Source: Flavipsychrobacter sp. (GTDB lineage Bacteria > Bacteroidota > Bacteroidia > Chitinophagales > Chitinophagaceae). Taken from it: DNA of 33,432 nt. Below are positions 8,042 through 16,311 of this stretch, piece by piece (position 1 is the stretch's first letter; every line of letters starts with the position of its first letter). Below the pieces are notes generated by a model, which saw only the letters and a list, made by a program, of their open reading frames with translations, ran no database searches and was not told the origin of the DNA. The DNA is taken from assembly GCA_016786665.1 (NCBI GenBank), contig JAEUVZ010000005.1, positions 1-33,432 on the forward strand, read 5' to 3'. The translations under genes and the position numbers were made by a program.

Positions 8042-11000
8042 CTAGCCTTGTAGCTGTTGTGCGGCATGCATTCCTTCCAAAAACCGGTACACTTTATCCA
8101 TACTGCCCATTTTGTCGGCCAGCAACATAAAGTTCTTGCCTACCTGCTTCAGCCGGGCGTTGTTTGTTCTTGTCTGTATATAGGTAAGGATATGGTTAAA
8201 CGTATCTGACTCAAAATACGGCGACTCGGGATTGCTCACGAAGTATAACCGAAGCTGGTCGTTCTTCAGAATGAGCTTTTCAAAACCCAACTCACAGGCC
8301 AGCCTGCGGCAGCGTATGGTGGTAAACAGCTCTTGCACCTGATCGGGCACCGGGCCGAAGCGGTCTCTCATTTCCTCAATGAACAGCTGGAGTTCCTCTT
8401 CGCTGTCTACATTGTCCAGCTGGCTGTAGAGTGACAGGCGTTCGGTAATATTTTCTACATAGCTGTCGGGTATCAATATTTCCAGATCGGTATCAATGGT
8501 ACAATCGCTCACATAGTCTTTCTTGCGGTCGAGCTCGTCTTTAAATACGTCTTTAAAGTCGCTGGTTTTCAGTTCCCTCATCGCCTCAGCCAATATCTTC
8601 TGATACATTTCGAAGCCGATATCGGTTATAAAGCCGCTTTGCTCACCTCCCAGCAGATTACCGGCACCGCGAATATCGAGGTCGCGCATGGCTATCTGAA
8701 ACCCGCTTCCCAGCTCATTGAACTGCTCCAGCGTCTGCAATCTCTTCCGGCTATCGTTGGGGAGGGTTATCATTGATGGCGCAAGCAAGTAGCAGAACGC
8801 CTTCTTGTTGCTCCTGCCCACCCTTCCCCGTAGCTGGTGCAGGTCGCTAAGCCCGAACTGGTGGGCATTATTAATAATGATTGTATTGGCGTTCGATATA
8901 TCTACCCCGCTCTCCACTATATTGGTGCAGCAGAGCACATCATACTTCCGCTCTATAAAATCGAAGAGGGCCTCCTCCAGTTTGTGCCCTTCCATCTGGC
9001 CATGTGCCATGCCTATTTCCAGGTCGGGACAAAGGTTTCGCAGCAAGGCAACCATATCAGGAAGGCTCTGCACGCGGTTGTGTATAAAGTACACCTGCCC
9101 GCCCCGCTCTGTCTCGTAATAGATGGCATCTCGAATGGCATACTCGTTAAAGGCCAGCACCTCGGTATGTACGGGCTGCCTGTTGGGCGGTGGCGTATTC
9201 ATTATGCTTAGGTCCCTTGCACTCATCAGTGAGAACTGCAGTGTACGGGGAATGGGTGTGGCCGTGAGGGTAAGTGTATCTACGTTCGCCTTCAGGGTAC
9301 GCAGCTTTTCCTTAGCGCCTACACCAAACTTTTGCTCCTCGTCTATTATCAGTAGCCCCAGGTCTTTGAATTTTACATCCTTGCCCAGCAGGCCATGCGT
9401 TCCTATTATTATATCTATTTTGCCTTCCTCCAGCCTTTTCAGTGTTTCTTTCTTCTCTTTAGCCGACTTGAACCTGTTTACATAGTCTACATTGCACGGA
9501 AAGTCTTTCAGGCGCTCTTTAAAGGTTTGGTAGTGCTGAAAAGCCAATATGGTGGTGGGCACCAGTATAGCCGCCTGCTTGCTATCGCCCACGGCCTTAA
9601 AGGCTGCCCGTATGGCTACCTCGGTTTTGCCAAAGCCTACATCGCCGCACACCAGCCTATCCATAGGCGCCGGGGCTTCCATGTCCCGCTTCACGTCGGC
9701 CGTAGCCTTGCTTTGGTCAGGGGTATCTTCATAAAAGAATGAGGCTTCCAGCTCGGTCTGCAGATAACTATCGGGCGAATACTGGAATCCATGCGAGGCT
9801 TTCCGCTTGGCATATAGCTTTATCAGGTCGGCGGCTATGTCTTTTACTTGTTTCTTGGCCTTGTTCTTCAGCTTCTCCCACGCGTCGCTTCCCAGCTTAT
9901 TCACTTTAGGCGGAGCGCCCTCTTTGCCCGTGTACTTACTAATCTTGTGGAGCGAATTGATATTCACATACAACACATCGTTATCACGATATATAATGCG
10001 TACCGCCTCCTGCAGGTTTCCGTTTACTTCTATTTTTTGCAGTCCGCTGTATACTCCTACACCGTGGTCGATGTGTGTAACATAGTCGCCCGGCTGCAAT
10101 TCCCGAAGGGCGCGCAAGGTAATAGCCTTGCCCTTGGTATAGGCCTGTTTTACCTTGTATTTATGGTATCGTTGAAATATCTGGTGGTCGGTATAGCAAA
10201 CGACCTTACGATCGTGGTCTATAAAGCCTTTGCTTATTGCATTGGGTATTGGTACAAAAGTGAATTTCGCGTCCAGGTCTTCGAATATGCTTCGTAGCCG
10301 CTCCAGCTGTTTCGGGTTCTCCGCAAATATAAATGCTTCATACTGGGCGCTGCTTCGCTTATGCAGGTCGCCTATCAACATGTCAAATTGCCGGTTGAAT
10401 ACCGGCTGCTCCTCCGTGGCAAATTGCAGGGCAGTAGTTATCTCATCGCCGGTCAGCCGCTCCAGCGAATGGTTATAAAACTCCAGCAGGTGGCGGTTCT
10501 TTACCTGTGCCAGCCATGCTTCCTGTGTTTCAAAGTCTGCCCGGGTTAGTTGTTTCAGCCATTCCTCCTCGTGGTCTACTGCTACCTGGCCTATTTCCAT
10601 TTTTTCAGGAAGGTCCAGTTCCATCTTACCTATCTTACCCACTGTGTAGTCCATATCCTTGGCCCATATCACCGTATTAGCGGGTAAAAATTCGAACAAG
10701 GATATCTTCTCCTGCGCCTCAAATTTTGTTTCGATGTTCGGGATTATGGATACCTGCAGCAGTTTCCGCTCCGACAACTGGGTCTCCGGGTTGAAAATGC
10801 GTATACTGTCTACCTCATCGCCAAACAACTCTATCCGGTACGGGTGCTCATTACCAAACGAGTAAATATCCAGTATGCCTCCCCGCATGGCGAACTGCCC
10901 CGGTTCGTACACAAAGTCCTCCCGCCGGAAGCCTATACCAACGAACCGCTTCATCAGCGACTCCACATCCAGCGACTCACCTACCTTAATGTGTATGATA

Positions 11001-11431
11001 TTACCGGAAAGAGTACCCGGGTTCACCACTTTCTCAAACAGGGCCTCCGGGTAGGTTACCAACACCTTCTTGTGCACACTGTTTCCGCTGAACTTTGTGA
11101 GCGCTTCGGTACGCAACATGATGTGGCTGCTGTTCAGCTCGTTGAAGTGCCCGGAACGCTTAAAGGAGTCTGGAAACAGGCAGATATCGAGCGCTCCCGT
11201 TACCTGTTCCAGGTCGTTGTGAAAGTAGGCCGCTTCCTCTTTGTCGTTTAGTATGAAGACATGGTTGGCATCACTTAGCTGCCAGATGGTAGCCGCTATA
11301 AAGTTGATGGAAGAGCCCCGGAGATTATCCAGGTACACCCGCATTTGGGGTTCGGGCAATGAGATGCCGGCCGCTATTTGTTTTAAGCGGATATCATTCT
11401 GATACAAACCCAGCAACACCTGCAAATTCAT
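8042..11431 (-). CDS. mfd: Transcription-repair coupling factor Mfd
   Basis: At 1129 residues this is close to the usual length of Mfd, the ATP-driven translocase that removes stalled RNA polymerase from DNA lesions and recruits UvrA. The N-terminal part carries the UvrB-like region (MRGGILDIYSF, YRIELFGDEVDSIR). The RNA-polymerase interaction domain follows (LRELQPGDYVTHIDHGVGVYSGL). The RecG-like motor domains have Walker A GDVGFGKT with Lys602, a DEEQ box at 697-700, TLTATPIPRT, and QLRGRVGRS near the end of the motor. A TRCF C-terminal domain ends the protein. It diverges from the membrane-protein gene. A TAAATTTG box (11446-11439, minus) ends only seven bases before the ATG, so the mRNA may be nearly leaderless. 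Confidence 0.98.
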   Translation of the reverse strand: MNLQVLLGLYQNDIRLKQIAAGISLPEPQMRVYLDNLRGSSINFIAATIWQLSDANHVFILNDKEEAAYFHNDLEQVTGALDICLFPDSFKRSGHFNELNSSHIMLRTEALTKFSGNSVHKKVLVTYPEALFEKVVNPGTLSGNIIHIKVGESLDVESLMKRFVGIGFRREDFVYEPGQFAMRGGILDIYSFGNEHPYRIELFGDEVDSIRIFNPETQLSERKLLQVSIIPNIETKFEAQEKISLFEFLPANTVIWAKDMDYTVGKIGKMELDLPEKMEIGQVAVDHEEEWLKQLTRADFETQEAWLAQVKNRHLLEFYNHSLERLTGDEITTALQFATEEQPVFNRQFDMLIGDLHKRSSAQYEAFIFAENPKQLERLRSIFEDLDAKFTFVPIPNAISKGFIDHDRKVVCYTDHQIFQRYHKYKVKQAYTKGKAITLRALRELQPGDYVTHIDHGVGVYSGLQKIEVNGNLQEAVRIIYRDNDVLYVNINSLHKISKYTGKEGAPPKVNKLGSDAWEKLKNKAKKQVKDIAADLIKLYAKRKASHGFQYSPDSYLQTELEASFFYEDTPDQSKATADVKRDMEAPAPMDRLVCGDVGFGKTEVAIRAAFKAVGDSKQAAILVPTTILAFQHYQTFKERLKDFPCNVDYVNRFKSAKEKKETLKRLEEGKIDIIIGTHGLLGKDVKFKDLGLLIIDEEQKFGVGAKEKLRTLKANVDTLTLTATPIPRTLQFSLMSARDLSIMNTPPPNRQPVHTEVLAFNEYAIRDAIYYETERGGQVYFIHNRVQSLPDMVALLRNLCPDLEIGMAHGQMEGHKLEEALFDFIERKYDVLCCTNIVESGVDISNANTIIINNAHQFGLSDLHQLRGRVGRSNKKAFCYLLAPSMITLPNDSRKRLQTLEQFNELGSGFQIAMRDLDIRGAGNLLGGEQSGFITDIGFEMYQKILAEAMRELKTSDFKDVFKDELDRKKDYVSDCTIDTDLEILIPDSYVENITERLSLYSQLDNVDSEEELQLFIEEMRDRFGPVPDQVQELFTTIRCRRLACELGFEKLILKNDQLRLYFVSNPESPYFESDTFNHILTYIQTRTNNARLKQVGKNFMLLADKMGSMDKVYRFLEGMHAAQQLQG

Positions 11432-11438
11432 GCGGGGG

Positions 11439-11446
11439 CAAATTTA
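11439..11446 (-). promoter_or_regulatory. Exact TAnnTTTG box immediately before mfd
   Basis: TAAATTTG on the minus strand matches the -7 consensus. Its 3' end is seven bases from the mfd ATG, so transcription would begin within a few bases of the start codon. No good -33 element is visible. Confidence 0.35.
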
Positions 11447-11466
11447 AGGAAAAAGCAGTTAGTTTA

Positions 11467-11499
11467 TTGCCTATCACCAAGCCCCATTTTCTATATTTA
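11467..11499 (+). promoter_or_regulatory. Candidate promoter of the polytopic membrane protein
   Basis: TTG (11467-11469) and TATATTTA (11492-11499) are separated by 22 bases and resemble the -33/-7 pair with one -7 mismatch. The -7-like box ends five bases before the ATG at 11505, giving again a very short leader. Confidence 0.3.
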
Positions 11500-11504
11500 C
11501 GCTG

Positions 11505-12740
11505 ATGTTCCAGCCCGAGCTCAGACTTTCACGCCCTGCCATTTTACGCTATACATTATTGATCATAGCGGTAAGTGTTTCATTCCTTTTTTCACCACCA
11601 CCCAAAAATGAAAAAGACTATTGCGGGCAGTACATTCACTTGGGGGCGCATGCTGGCTTTACTTTTAATTGTGACGCGGCCGATTATTGCATGAATGCCG
11701 ATGACCCCGGCCGCATGTTGGGAGACAGTGCGGTGAGACAGTCGAGGCCTCTGTTCGTATTGCTGGCATCTGCAGTAGGACACCCTGTTCAATGGCTCTC
11801 CAACAAGCTTAACCTTCCCCTATTCCATAGTATGGGAGAAGAGGCCAGCCGGTATGTAGGATACTATATCGGCTATATTCTTATTAATTTTCTCACTATA
11901 CTCCTGTCACTACTTCTGTTCAGGTCTCTAGCTACTTATGTGACACAAGGCGGGATCAACAAATGGGTATTACTTTCTTTCCAGTTAATACTAGTAAGCA
12001 ATGAAGTAACCAAAGCATTTTTCTGGACAGCCCACCAGCAATTTTTTGCCCTGCTCACCCCCCTGCTCACCCTATGGGTGGCACTCCGGCTAGTCGCTCA
12101 AGGGAAAACCCTGCCTCAAATCGGCCGGTTATCATTGGCTTGCGGGATTGGGATGCTGCTATATGGAAATTTTCTCCCGATGTTCGGCACTATTCTGATT
12201 GTTAGCTATCTCACCGACAGGAAACTCCATACAACTCACCTATTAAAGAACCTGCTATTATTCCTGATGCCCACTGTTCTATGGGTTTCCTTTTGTATTT
12301 ACCACCATGGACATTATTACAACAGGGAAGTGGCTGCATACAGGCAACTGGTATGGATAAAAGACGCATTTGACATTTCTGCAGGACGGTTCTTTATCGC
12401 ATTGGGTGAAAATGCGCTGTCTTATCTGCGTTCTTTTGGAGAGATGAGCCTCTTCGCTGCAGCGGGCATCGCAGCGGCGGCCTACGCGAAGAAGCAACCC
12501 GCTGGCCCGCACAGGGCGACTCAAACTGCCGTTGTAACCGGTGCCGTATTAGCCGGATTCTTTCTGTTGCTCGGCTTCTATGAAGAACGGCTCACTTATA
12601 CTCTGCTACCTGTATGCCTGTTCCTGATGCTATCGGCCACAAATACTGCCAGTCGCAGGCAGAAAAACATTGCCTACTTCCTGCTGCCGGCTATAGTATG
12701 GCATCTCTATACCGTATTAAGCTACGGACCGTTCTCCTAG
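11505..12740 (+). CDS. Polytopic membrane protein of unknown function (411 aa)
   Basis: The sequence has about ten hydrophobic helices. One is near the start (YTLLIIAVSVSFLFS), clear later ones include YIGYILINFLTILLSLLLF, and the last lie in the C-terminal hundred residues. Between the first two helices is a loop of about 60 residues containing CDAADYCMNADDPGRML and then RQSRPLF. This first-loop acidic pattern and the overall layout resemble GT-C-type, lipid-linked glycosyltransferases or related integral membrane enzymes, but no diagnostic motif is seen and this is only a guess. Codon use is less G/C-biased than in its neighbours. The gene stands alone, divergent from mfd. Confidence 0.8.
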   Translation: MFQPELRLSRPAILRYTLLIIAVSVSFLFSPPPKNEKDYCGQYIHLGAHAGFTFNCDAADYCMNADDPGRMLGDSAVRQSRPLFVLLASAVGHPVQWLSNKLNLPLFHSMGEEASRYVGYYIGYILINFLTILLSLLLFRSLATYVTQGGINKWVLLSFQLILVSNEVTKAFFWTAHQQFFALLTPLLTLWVALRLVAQGKTLPQIGRLSLACGIGMLLYGNFLPMFGTILIVSYLTDRKLHTTHLLKNLLLFLMPTVLWVSFCIYHHGHYYNREVAAYRQLVWIKDAFDISAGRFFIALGENALSYLRSFGEMSLFAAAGIAAAAYAKKQPAGPHRATQTAVVTGAVLAGFFLLLGFYEERLTYTLLPVCLFLMLSATNTASRRQKNIAYFLLPAIVWHLYTVLSYGPFS

Positions 12741-12922
12741 CGGCTTGCTCTTTCTGCCACATACAGGTCAACTGTTATGTCCTTAAACTCCGCATGCTTT
12801 AGGCTCGTGGTTGACAGTGACAGCTCCCCTATCACAAACTTTGTTTCAAGCTTACGAAAGCGACAAACCACCAATACAAGTGCCGGTAGTAATGCTAACC
12901 CATACCCGTATCTCCTGGCAAA
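12737..12922 (-). pseudogene. Possible C-terminal remnant of a lost gene
   Basis: A minus-strand frame of about 62 codons runs without a stop from 12922 to a TAG at 12739-12737. It has no ATG. The translation looks protein-like: a hydrophobic stretch (GLALLPALVLVVC), a basic turn (RFRKLETK) and an alternating segment ending FKDITVDLYVAERASR. Its stop overlaps the stop of the convergent membrane-protein gene by two bases, as a real tail-to-tail gene end often does. It may be the end of a deleted gene or simply a chance open frame. The rest of the 249-base gap up to 12989 holds only the next gene's upstream region. Confidence 0.25.
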
Positions 12923-12989
12923 TCCCGTTCATTCAAAAGGCAACAAGATCTAACTGATTTTTTGTACCTTGAAATTACAATTATCCAAT

Positions 12990-13268
12990 ATGAAGACGAC
13001 ATTGTATATACTCGCGCTGGCATTTACATTCACCTCCTGCAAAGACACCTGGCCGCAGGAATATAAAGACCAGTATCATCGCGACTGTATGGAGAGCCCT
13101 ACGCTGCAGGGGGTTCCGGAATCCATCGCGAAGTCTTATTGCGACTGTGTGCTGGAAAAGACCGTGGCGAAATATCCTAATGTAGAAGACCTGCTTGCTC
13201 ATATGAACGAGGTTTCTTCCGACCCGGACATACAATCATGCAGCGATAATTTAACGCCGAAAAAGTAA
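12990..13268 (+). CDS. Small Cys-rich lipoprotein (92 aa), unknown function
   Basis: The ATG at 12990 begins a lipoprotein signal (MKTTLYILALAFTFTSC), and Cys17 is the lipobox cysteine. A TTG seven codons upstream is not needed. The mature domain is about 75 residues and mostly helical in look. It contains HRDCMES, the pair SYCDCVLEK, and DIQSCSDN, so four cysteines follow the lipidated one. The C-x-C pair with KxxAKYPN resembles small secreted Bacteroidota proteins of unknown role. A TACCTTG box 16 bases upstream is a weak -7 candidate. The gene converges on the beta-barrel gene with only eight bases between the stops. Confidence 0.8.
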   Translation: MKTTLYILALAFTFTSCKDTWPQEYKDQYHRDCMESPTLQGVPESIAKSYCDCVLEKTVAKYPNVEDLLAHMNEVSSDPDIQSCSDNLTPKK

Positions 13269-13276
13269 GAATCGCC

Positions 13277-13993
13277 CTAGTTGGTTGTTGTCTCCGGGTT
13301 GGCTTCCTTTTGAGCCCCGAAGAAAAATCTCAGGCCAGCCTGGCAAGAGAAAGCACCTGTTTCTGTTGGTATGAAATCGGCCGGGCTGTTGCTCACCGAA
13401 TATCCCAGTGCCAACATTGGTTTCAGCCAATCAGTAACAGGATATTGAAACTGTACCTGCGCCGACAGGCCGAGCACCAGCTTCTTAATACGGTCAGTAG
13501 ACTGGTTAAAATCCTCCCGAAGGTAATGTAAGGCCGAGTTGTAGGAGCGATAACCATTATCCCCGCCAGCTACAAAAAAACCAATGGACGGGTTTAAGAG
13601 CAGATGGAAGTACCTGTTATCATCAAGGTTTACATCCAGCACAGGATGAATGGACAGATAAGTACTCTTATGAACTAGCTGCAGCTCGCTAACGCCTTTC
13701 AGCGGGCTATTGTAACTTTCATCCGTGCGGCGCGAGTAGCGAGTGATGTGGTTCGTTTCCAGGGATACCCCCACGCCCAGGTTTATTGTGCGTTGCTTCT
13801 CATTAATTGCATAAGCGCCAATGGCTAAGCCCGTATATGGTATTACATTATCGTAGTTGCTACTGGTGTTTACCTGGGGCACTCTTGTATAGCCTGCGGG
13901 CTTCTGTATACCGCCCTGCACGGTAAGGCTCCATTGAGCTTCGGTAGTGAGGGCCAGGGAAAAGAGCAAAAGGGTAAGCGTCAAGGTTTTCAT
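13277..13993 (-). CDS. Outer-membrane beta-barrel protein (238 aa)
   Basis: A signal peptide (MKTLTLTLLLFSLALTTEAQ) is followed by alternating strands typical of small 'outer membrane protein beta-barrel' porin-like families. Examples are WSLTVQGGIQKP, AIGAYAIN, YLSIHPVLDVNLDDNRYFHLLLNPSIGFFVAGG, and a C-terminal strand ending FSCQAGLRFFFG. A short hydrophilic tail (AQKEANPETTTN) follows the last strand. The start codon is only nine bases after the stop of the upstream dehydrogenase gene, so the two are probably co-transcribed. A role linked to that pathway is not evident. Specific function is unknown. Confidence 0.8.
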   Translation of the reverse strand: MKTLTLTLLLFSLALTTEAQWSLTVQGGIQKPAGYTRVPQVNTSSNYDNVIPYTGLAIGAYAINEKQRTINLGVGVSLETNHITRYSRRTDESYNSPLKGVSELQLVHKSTYLSIHPVLDVNLDDNRYFHLLLNPSIGFFVAGGDNGYRSYNSALHYLREDFNQSTDRIKKLVLGLSAQVQFQYPVTDWLKPMLALGYSVSNSPADFIPTETGAFSCQAGLRFFFGAQKEANPETTTN

Positions 13994-14002
13994 ATTATAA
14001 AT

Positions 14003-15163
14003 CTATGAAAACTTTTCCCCTCCATCAACTTTCTTTCTCAGCAATATACTTGCCCGGTAGCGGTCTTCGTGGTAGTCGTTGTACAGGCTGTCCAGCCTGG
14101 CGAGGCATTTATCCGCACCCCAATCATCGCACCATTGCAGCAACCCTTTGGGATAATTTACCCCTTTGGTCATCGCGAGGTCCAGATCCTTAGCTGAGGC
14201 AATGTTCAAGTGCAGCGCGTCTACCGCCTCATTTATCAGCATGGCGAGGATACGTTCTTTAATTTCATTGCCCAGTGCTACATCCCTGTTGGGCTCGGGC
14301 TGCACAGCCCCTTCGGCGTAATTGTAAAAACCGCGTCCCGTCTTTCTTCCCAGCCAGCCAGCTTCCAGCAATCGCTTTTGTGAGAAGGATGGCTTATACC
14401 GGGGATCGAAAAAGAATGAGGTAAATACGGTTTCGGTTACTACATAGTTTACGTCGTGGCCTATATAGTCCATCAGTGTGAACGGCCCCATACGGAAACC
14501 ACCTAGCTCGGTCATTGCCCAATCAATGGTTGCCATGTCGGCCACCCCTTCTTCGTATATCCGAATAGCCTCGCTGTAGAAAGGCCGCGCTACCCGGTTT
14601 ACGATAAAGCCCGGGGTATCTTTCGCTACCACCGGCACTTTGCCCCACGCCCGCATCAGGTCAACTGCCGCGCCCACCAGCGCCTCGTCGGTCTGCACGG
14701 CAGGTATTACCTCTACCAATGCCATTACCGGTGCGGGGTTGAAAAAGTGCAAGCCCAGCACGCGAGAAGCTTTTCCGCAAGCCGCGGCGATAGAGGTTAT
14801 GGAAAGCGAGGAGGTGTTGCTCGCCAGCACACAGCCGGGACCCACTATTTTTTCTACCTCGGCAAATACACTCTTCTTTATTTCGAGCTTTTCGACAATC
14901 GCCTCTATTATCAATCCGCAATGGGTGAAGGCACTCAACTCTCCGGCAAAGGTGAATCTTGCCAGCACTTCTTCCGCGCTTTCCAGCTTGCCTTTCTCCT
15001 GCAGCTTTTGCAGCGTAGCGGAAAGACTTGTTTTCGCCTTTTCGAGCGCTGCGGCATTTGTATCGTACAGCACCACCTGGTGCCCGGCCACGGCAGCCAC
15101 CTGCGCTATTCCTGCGCCCATAGCCCCGGAACCTATAACACCTACTATGATATCTCTATTCAT
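14003..15163 (-). CDS. 3-hydroxyacyl-CoA dehydrogenase with two C-terminal domains
   Basis: The ATG at 15163 (MNRDIIVGVIGSGAMG) is preferred over one 15 codons upstream because it puts the nucleotide-binding motif at the usual place. The 386-residue enzyme would oxidise a 3-hydroxyacyl-CoA to the 3-oxoacyl-CoA with NAD. The N-terminal Rossmann fold has GSGAMGAGIA (11-20). Catalytic residues are likely Ser118 or Ser119 (SNTSSLSIT) and His139 (GLHFFNPAPVM). The first helical domain has TPGFIVNRVARP and GPFTLMDYIGHDVN. A second, related domain (INEAVDALHLNIASAKDLDLAM, GLLQWCDDWG) makes a self-contained monomer. The length and two-domain layout resemble PaaH of phenylacetate breakdown, or 3-hydroxybutyryl-CoA dehydrogenase. 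It lies downstream of a fumarylacetoacetase-family gene, which fits aromatic catabolism. Confidence 0.93.
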   Translation of the reverse strand: MNRDIIVGVIGSGAMGAGIAQVAAVAGHQVVLYDTNAAALEKAKTSLSATLQKLQEKGKLESAEEVLARFTFAGELSAFTHCGLIIEAIVEKLEIKKSVFAEVEKIVGPGCVLASNTSSLSITSIAAACGKASRVLGLHFFNPAPVMALVEVIPAVQTDEALVGAAVDLMRAWGKVPVVAKDTPGFIVNRVARPFYSEAIRIYEEGVADMATIDWAMTELGGFRMGPFTLMDYIGHDVNYVVTETVFTSFFFDPRYKPSFSQKRLLEAGWLGRKTGRGFYNYAEGAVQPEPNRDVALGNEIKERILAMLINEAVDALHLNIASAKDLDLAMTKGVNYPKGLLQWCDDWGADKCLARLDSLYNDYHEDRYRASILLRKKVDGGEKFS

Positions 15164-15230
15164 CTTTATTGGAAAAATAAGGGCATTGATACCCCCACAG
15201 GGATGCATGCCTATTGCCGGTAAAAGCGTT

Positions 15231-16235
15231 CTATTTCTTTTTAAGCCCCAGTATGCTGAAATCTGTCTCTTCCGCTACTATGGTATTCTTCAGGAGGCCG
15301 AGTCCTGTTATTTCCATCTCTACCACATCGCCGGGCTGCAACCATTGTACTTTATAAGCCGGGTCGTTGAGCAGGCCGGTACCATTCAGTTCCAGGAAGC
15401 AGCCAGTTCCTACCGTACCGCTACCTATTACATCTCCCGGAAGTATATCTACACCATAAGCACAGCGCTCTATTATTTCCGCAAAAGTCCAGTCCATATC
15501 TCCCACGCTGCCGGCGCTCACTTCCACGCCATTTACCCGGCATACCATCTTCAGGTCATAACTCGCTCCTTCATGGCCGGGTTTAGCGCTTACGCGGTAC
15601 GGCTCCAGCTCGTCGGGGGTTACCATCATTGGCCCTATCACCGTGCTGAAGTCCTTCCCTTTTGCCGGGCCCAGGTTCAGCAGCATCTCTTCCATCTGCA
15701 GTGTGCGGGCACTCATGTCGTTCATAATCATGTAGCCGGCAATATATTTGTCTGCATCGGCTGCTTTTATATTGCGCCCCTTTTTTCCTATTACTATGGC
15801 TGCTTCCAGCTCAAAGTCCAGTTTTTGAAAGTGGTCGGGCATACAAACGATGTCGCCAGGGCCCTGAATGGCATTGTGATTGGTGAAATAGAAAATAGGG
15901 TACTGGTCAAACTCTGGAATCATGTCTACCTTCCTGTTGCGGCGGGCTGCTGCTACGTGCTGGCGGAAGGCATAACCGTCCCTGCAGGATGATGGATACG
16001 GTACGGGCGCCATTACTGCCGCACTACCGTATGCTACCCCTTCCATACCAGTGCTTCCGGCCTTTATTGCTTCGTCTGCTTTGCGGGCCACGTCTTCCAG
16101 CCGCTCCCAGTCGTTGAGGAGCTCTTTCATAGTAGCGGGAAGCGTTTTGTCCGCCTCGTTCGTATCATACAATCGGTCATTCACCAGGAACGCCAGTTGT
16201 TCCCTGCCTTGCTTGGAATATGTTACCAGTTTCAT
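15231..16235 (-). CDS. Fumarylacetoacetase (FAH) family hydrolase
   Basis: The 334-residue protein carries the FAH C-terminal fold, which uses a divalent metal to cleave C-C bonds of acylpyruvate-type products. Likely metal ligands are Glu142 and Glu144 (LDFELEAAIVIG) and Asp173 (MNDMSAR). The segment RDGYAFRQHVAAARR, with His93, resembles the RQH catalytic segment of fumarylacetoacetases. A GSGTVGTGCFLE motif lies near the end. It is shorter than the mammalian enzyme, as many bacterial homologues are. The gene precedes the acyl-CoA dehydrogenase by 67 bases on the same strand, suggesting tyrosine or other aromatic-acid breakdown. The exact substrate is not shown. A terminator of the preceding gene lies only about 28 bases upstream of its start. 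Confidence 0.9.
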   Translation of the reverse strand: MKLVTYSKQGREQLAFLVNDRLYDTNEADKTLPATMKELLNDWERLEDVARKADEAIKAGSTGMEGVAYGSAAVMAPVPYPSSCRDGYAFRQHVAAARRNRKVDMIPEFDQYPIFYFTNHNAIQGPGDIVCMPDHFQKLDFELEAAIVIGKKGRNIKAADADKYIAGYMIMNDMSARTLQMEEMLLNLGPAKGKDFSTVIGPMMVTPDELEPYRVSAKPGHEGASYDLKMVCRVNGVEVSAGSVGDMDWTFAEIIERCAYGVDILPGDVIGSGTVGTGCFLELNGTGLLNDPAYKVQWLQPGDVVEMEITGLGLLKNTIVAEETDFSILGLKKK

Positions 16236-16249
16236 CCTTTTCTGTTAAG

Positions 16250-16293
16250 GCCGTAAAAATAAACAAAGGGATACAGATTACCGTATCCCTTTG
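16250..16293 (-). terminator. Rho-independent terminator of the C25 peptidase gene
   Basis: On the minus strand an 11-bp perfect stem (arms 16283-16293 and 16264-16274, loop 8) is followed by TTTATTTTTA. It starts about 18 bases after the peptidase stop. The plus strand shows no T-run, so direction is clear. Confidence 0.8.
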
Positions 16294-16311
16294 CCTTTTA
16301 TGTGTTTTAAA

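Noticed and set aside
14640-15992. A long plus-strand frame of 450 codons across the dehydrogenase and FAH genes
   Set aside because: It is antisense to two genes with clear catalytic motifs and has a low-complexity Ser/Ala-rich translation typical of a shadow frame.
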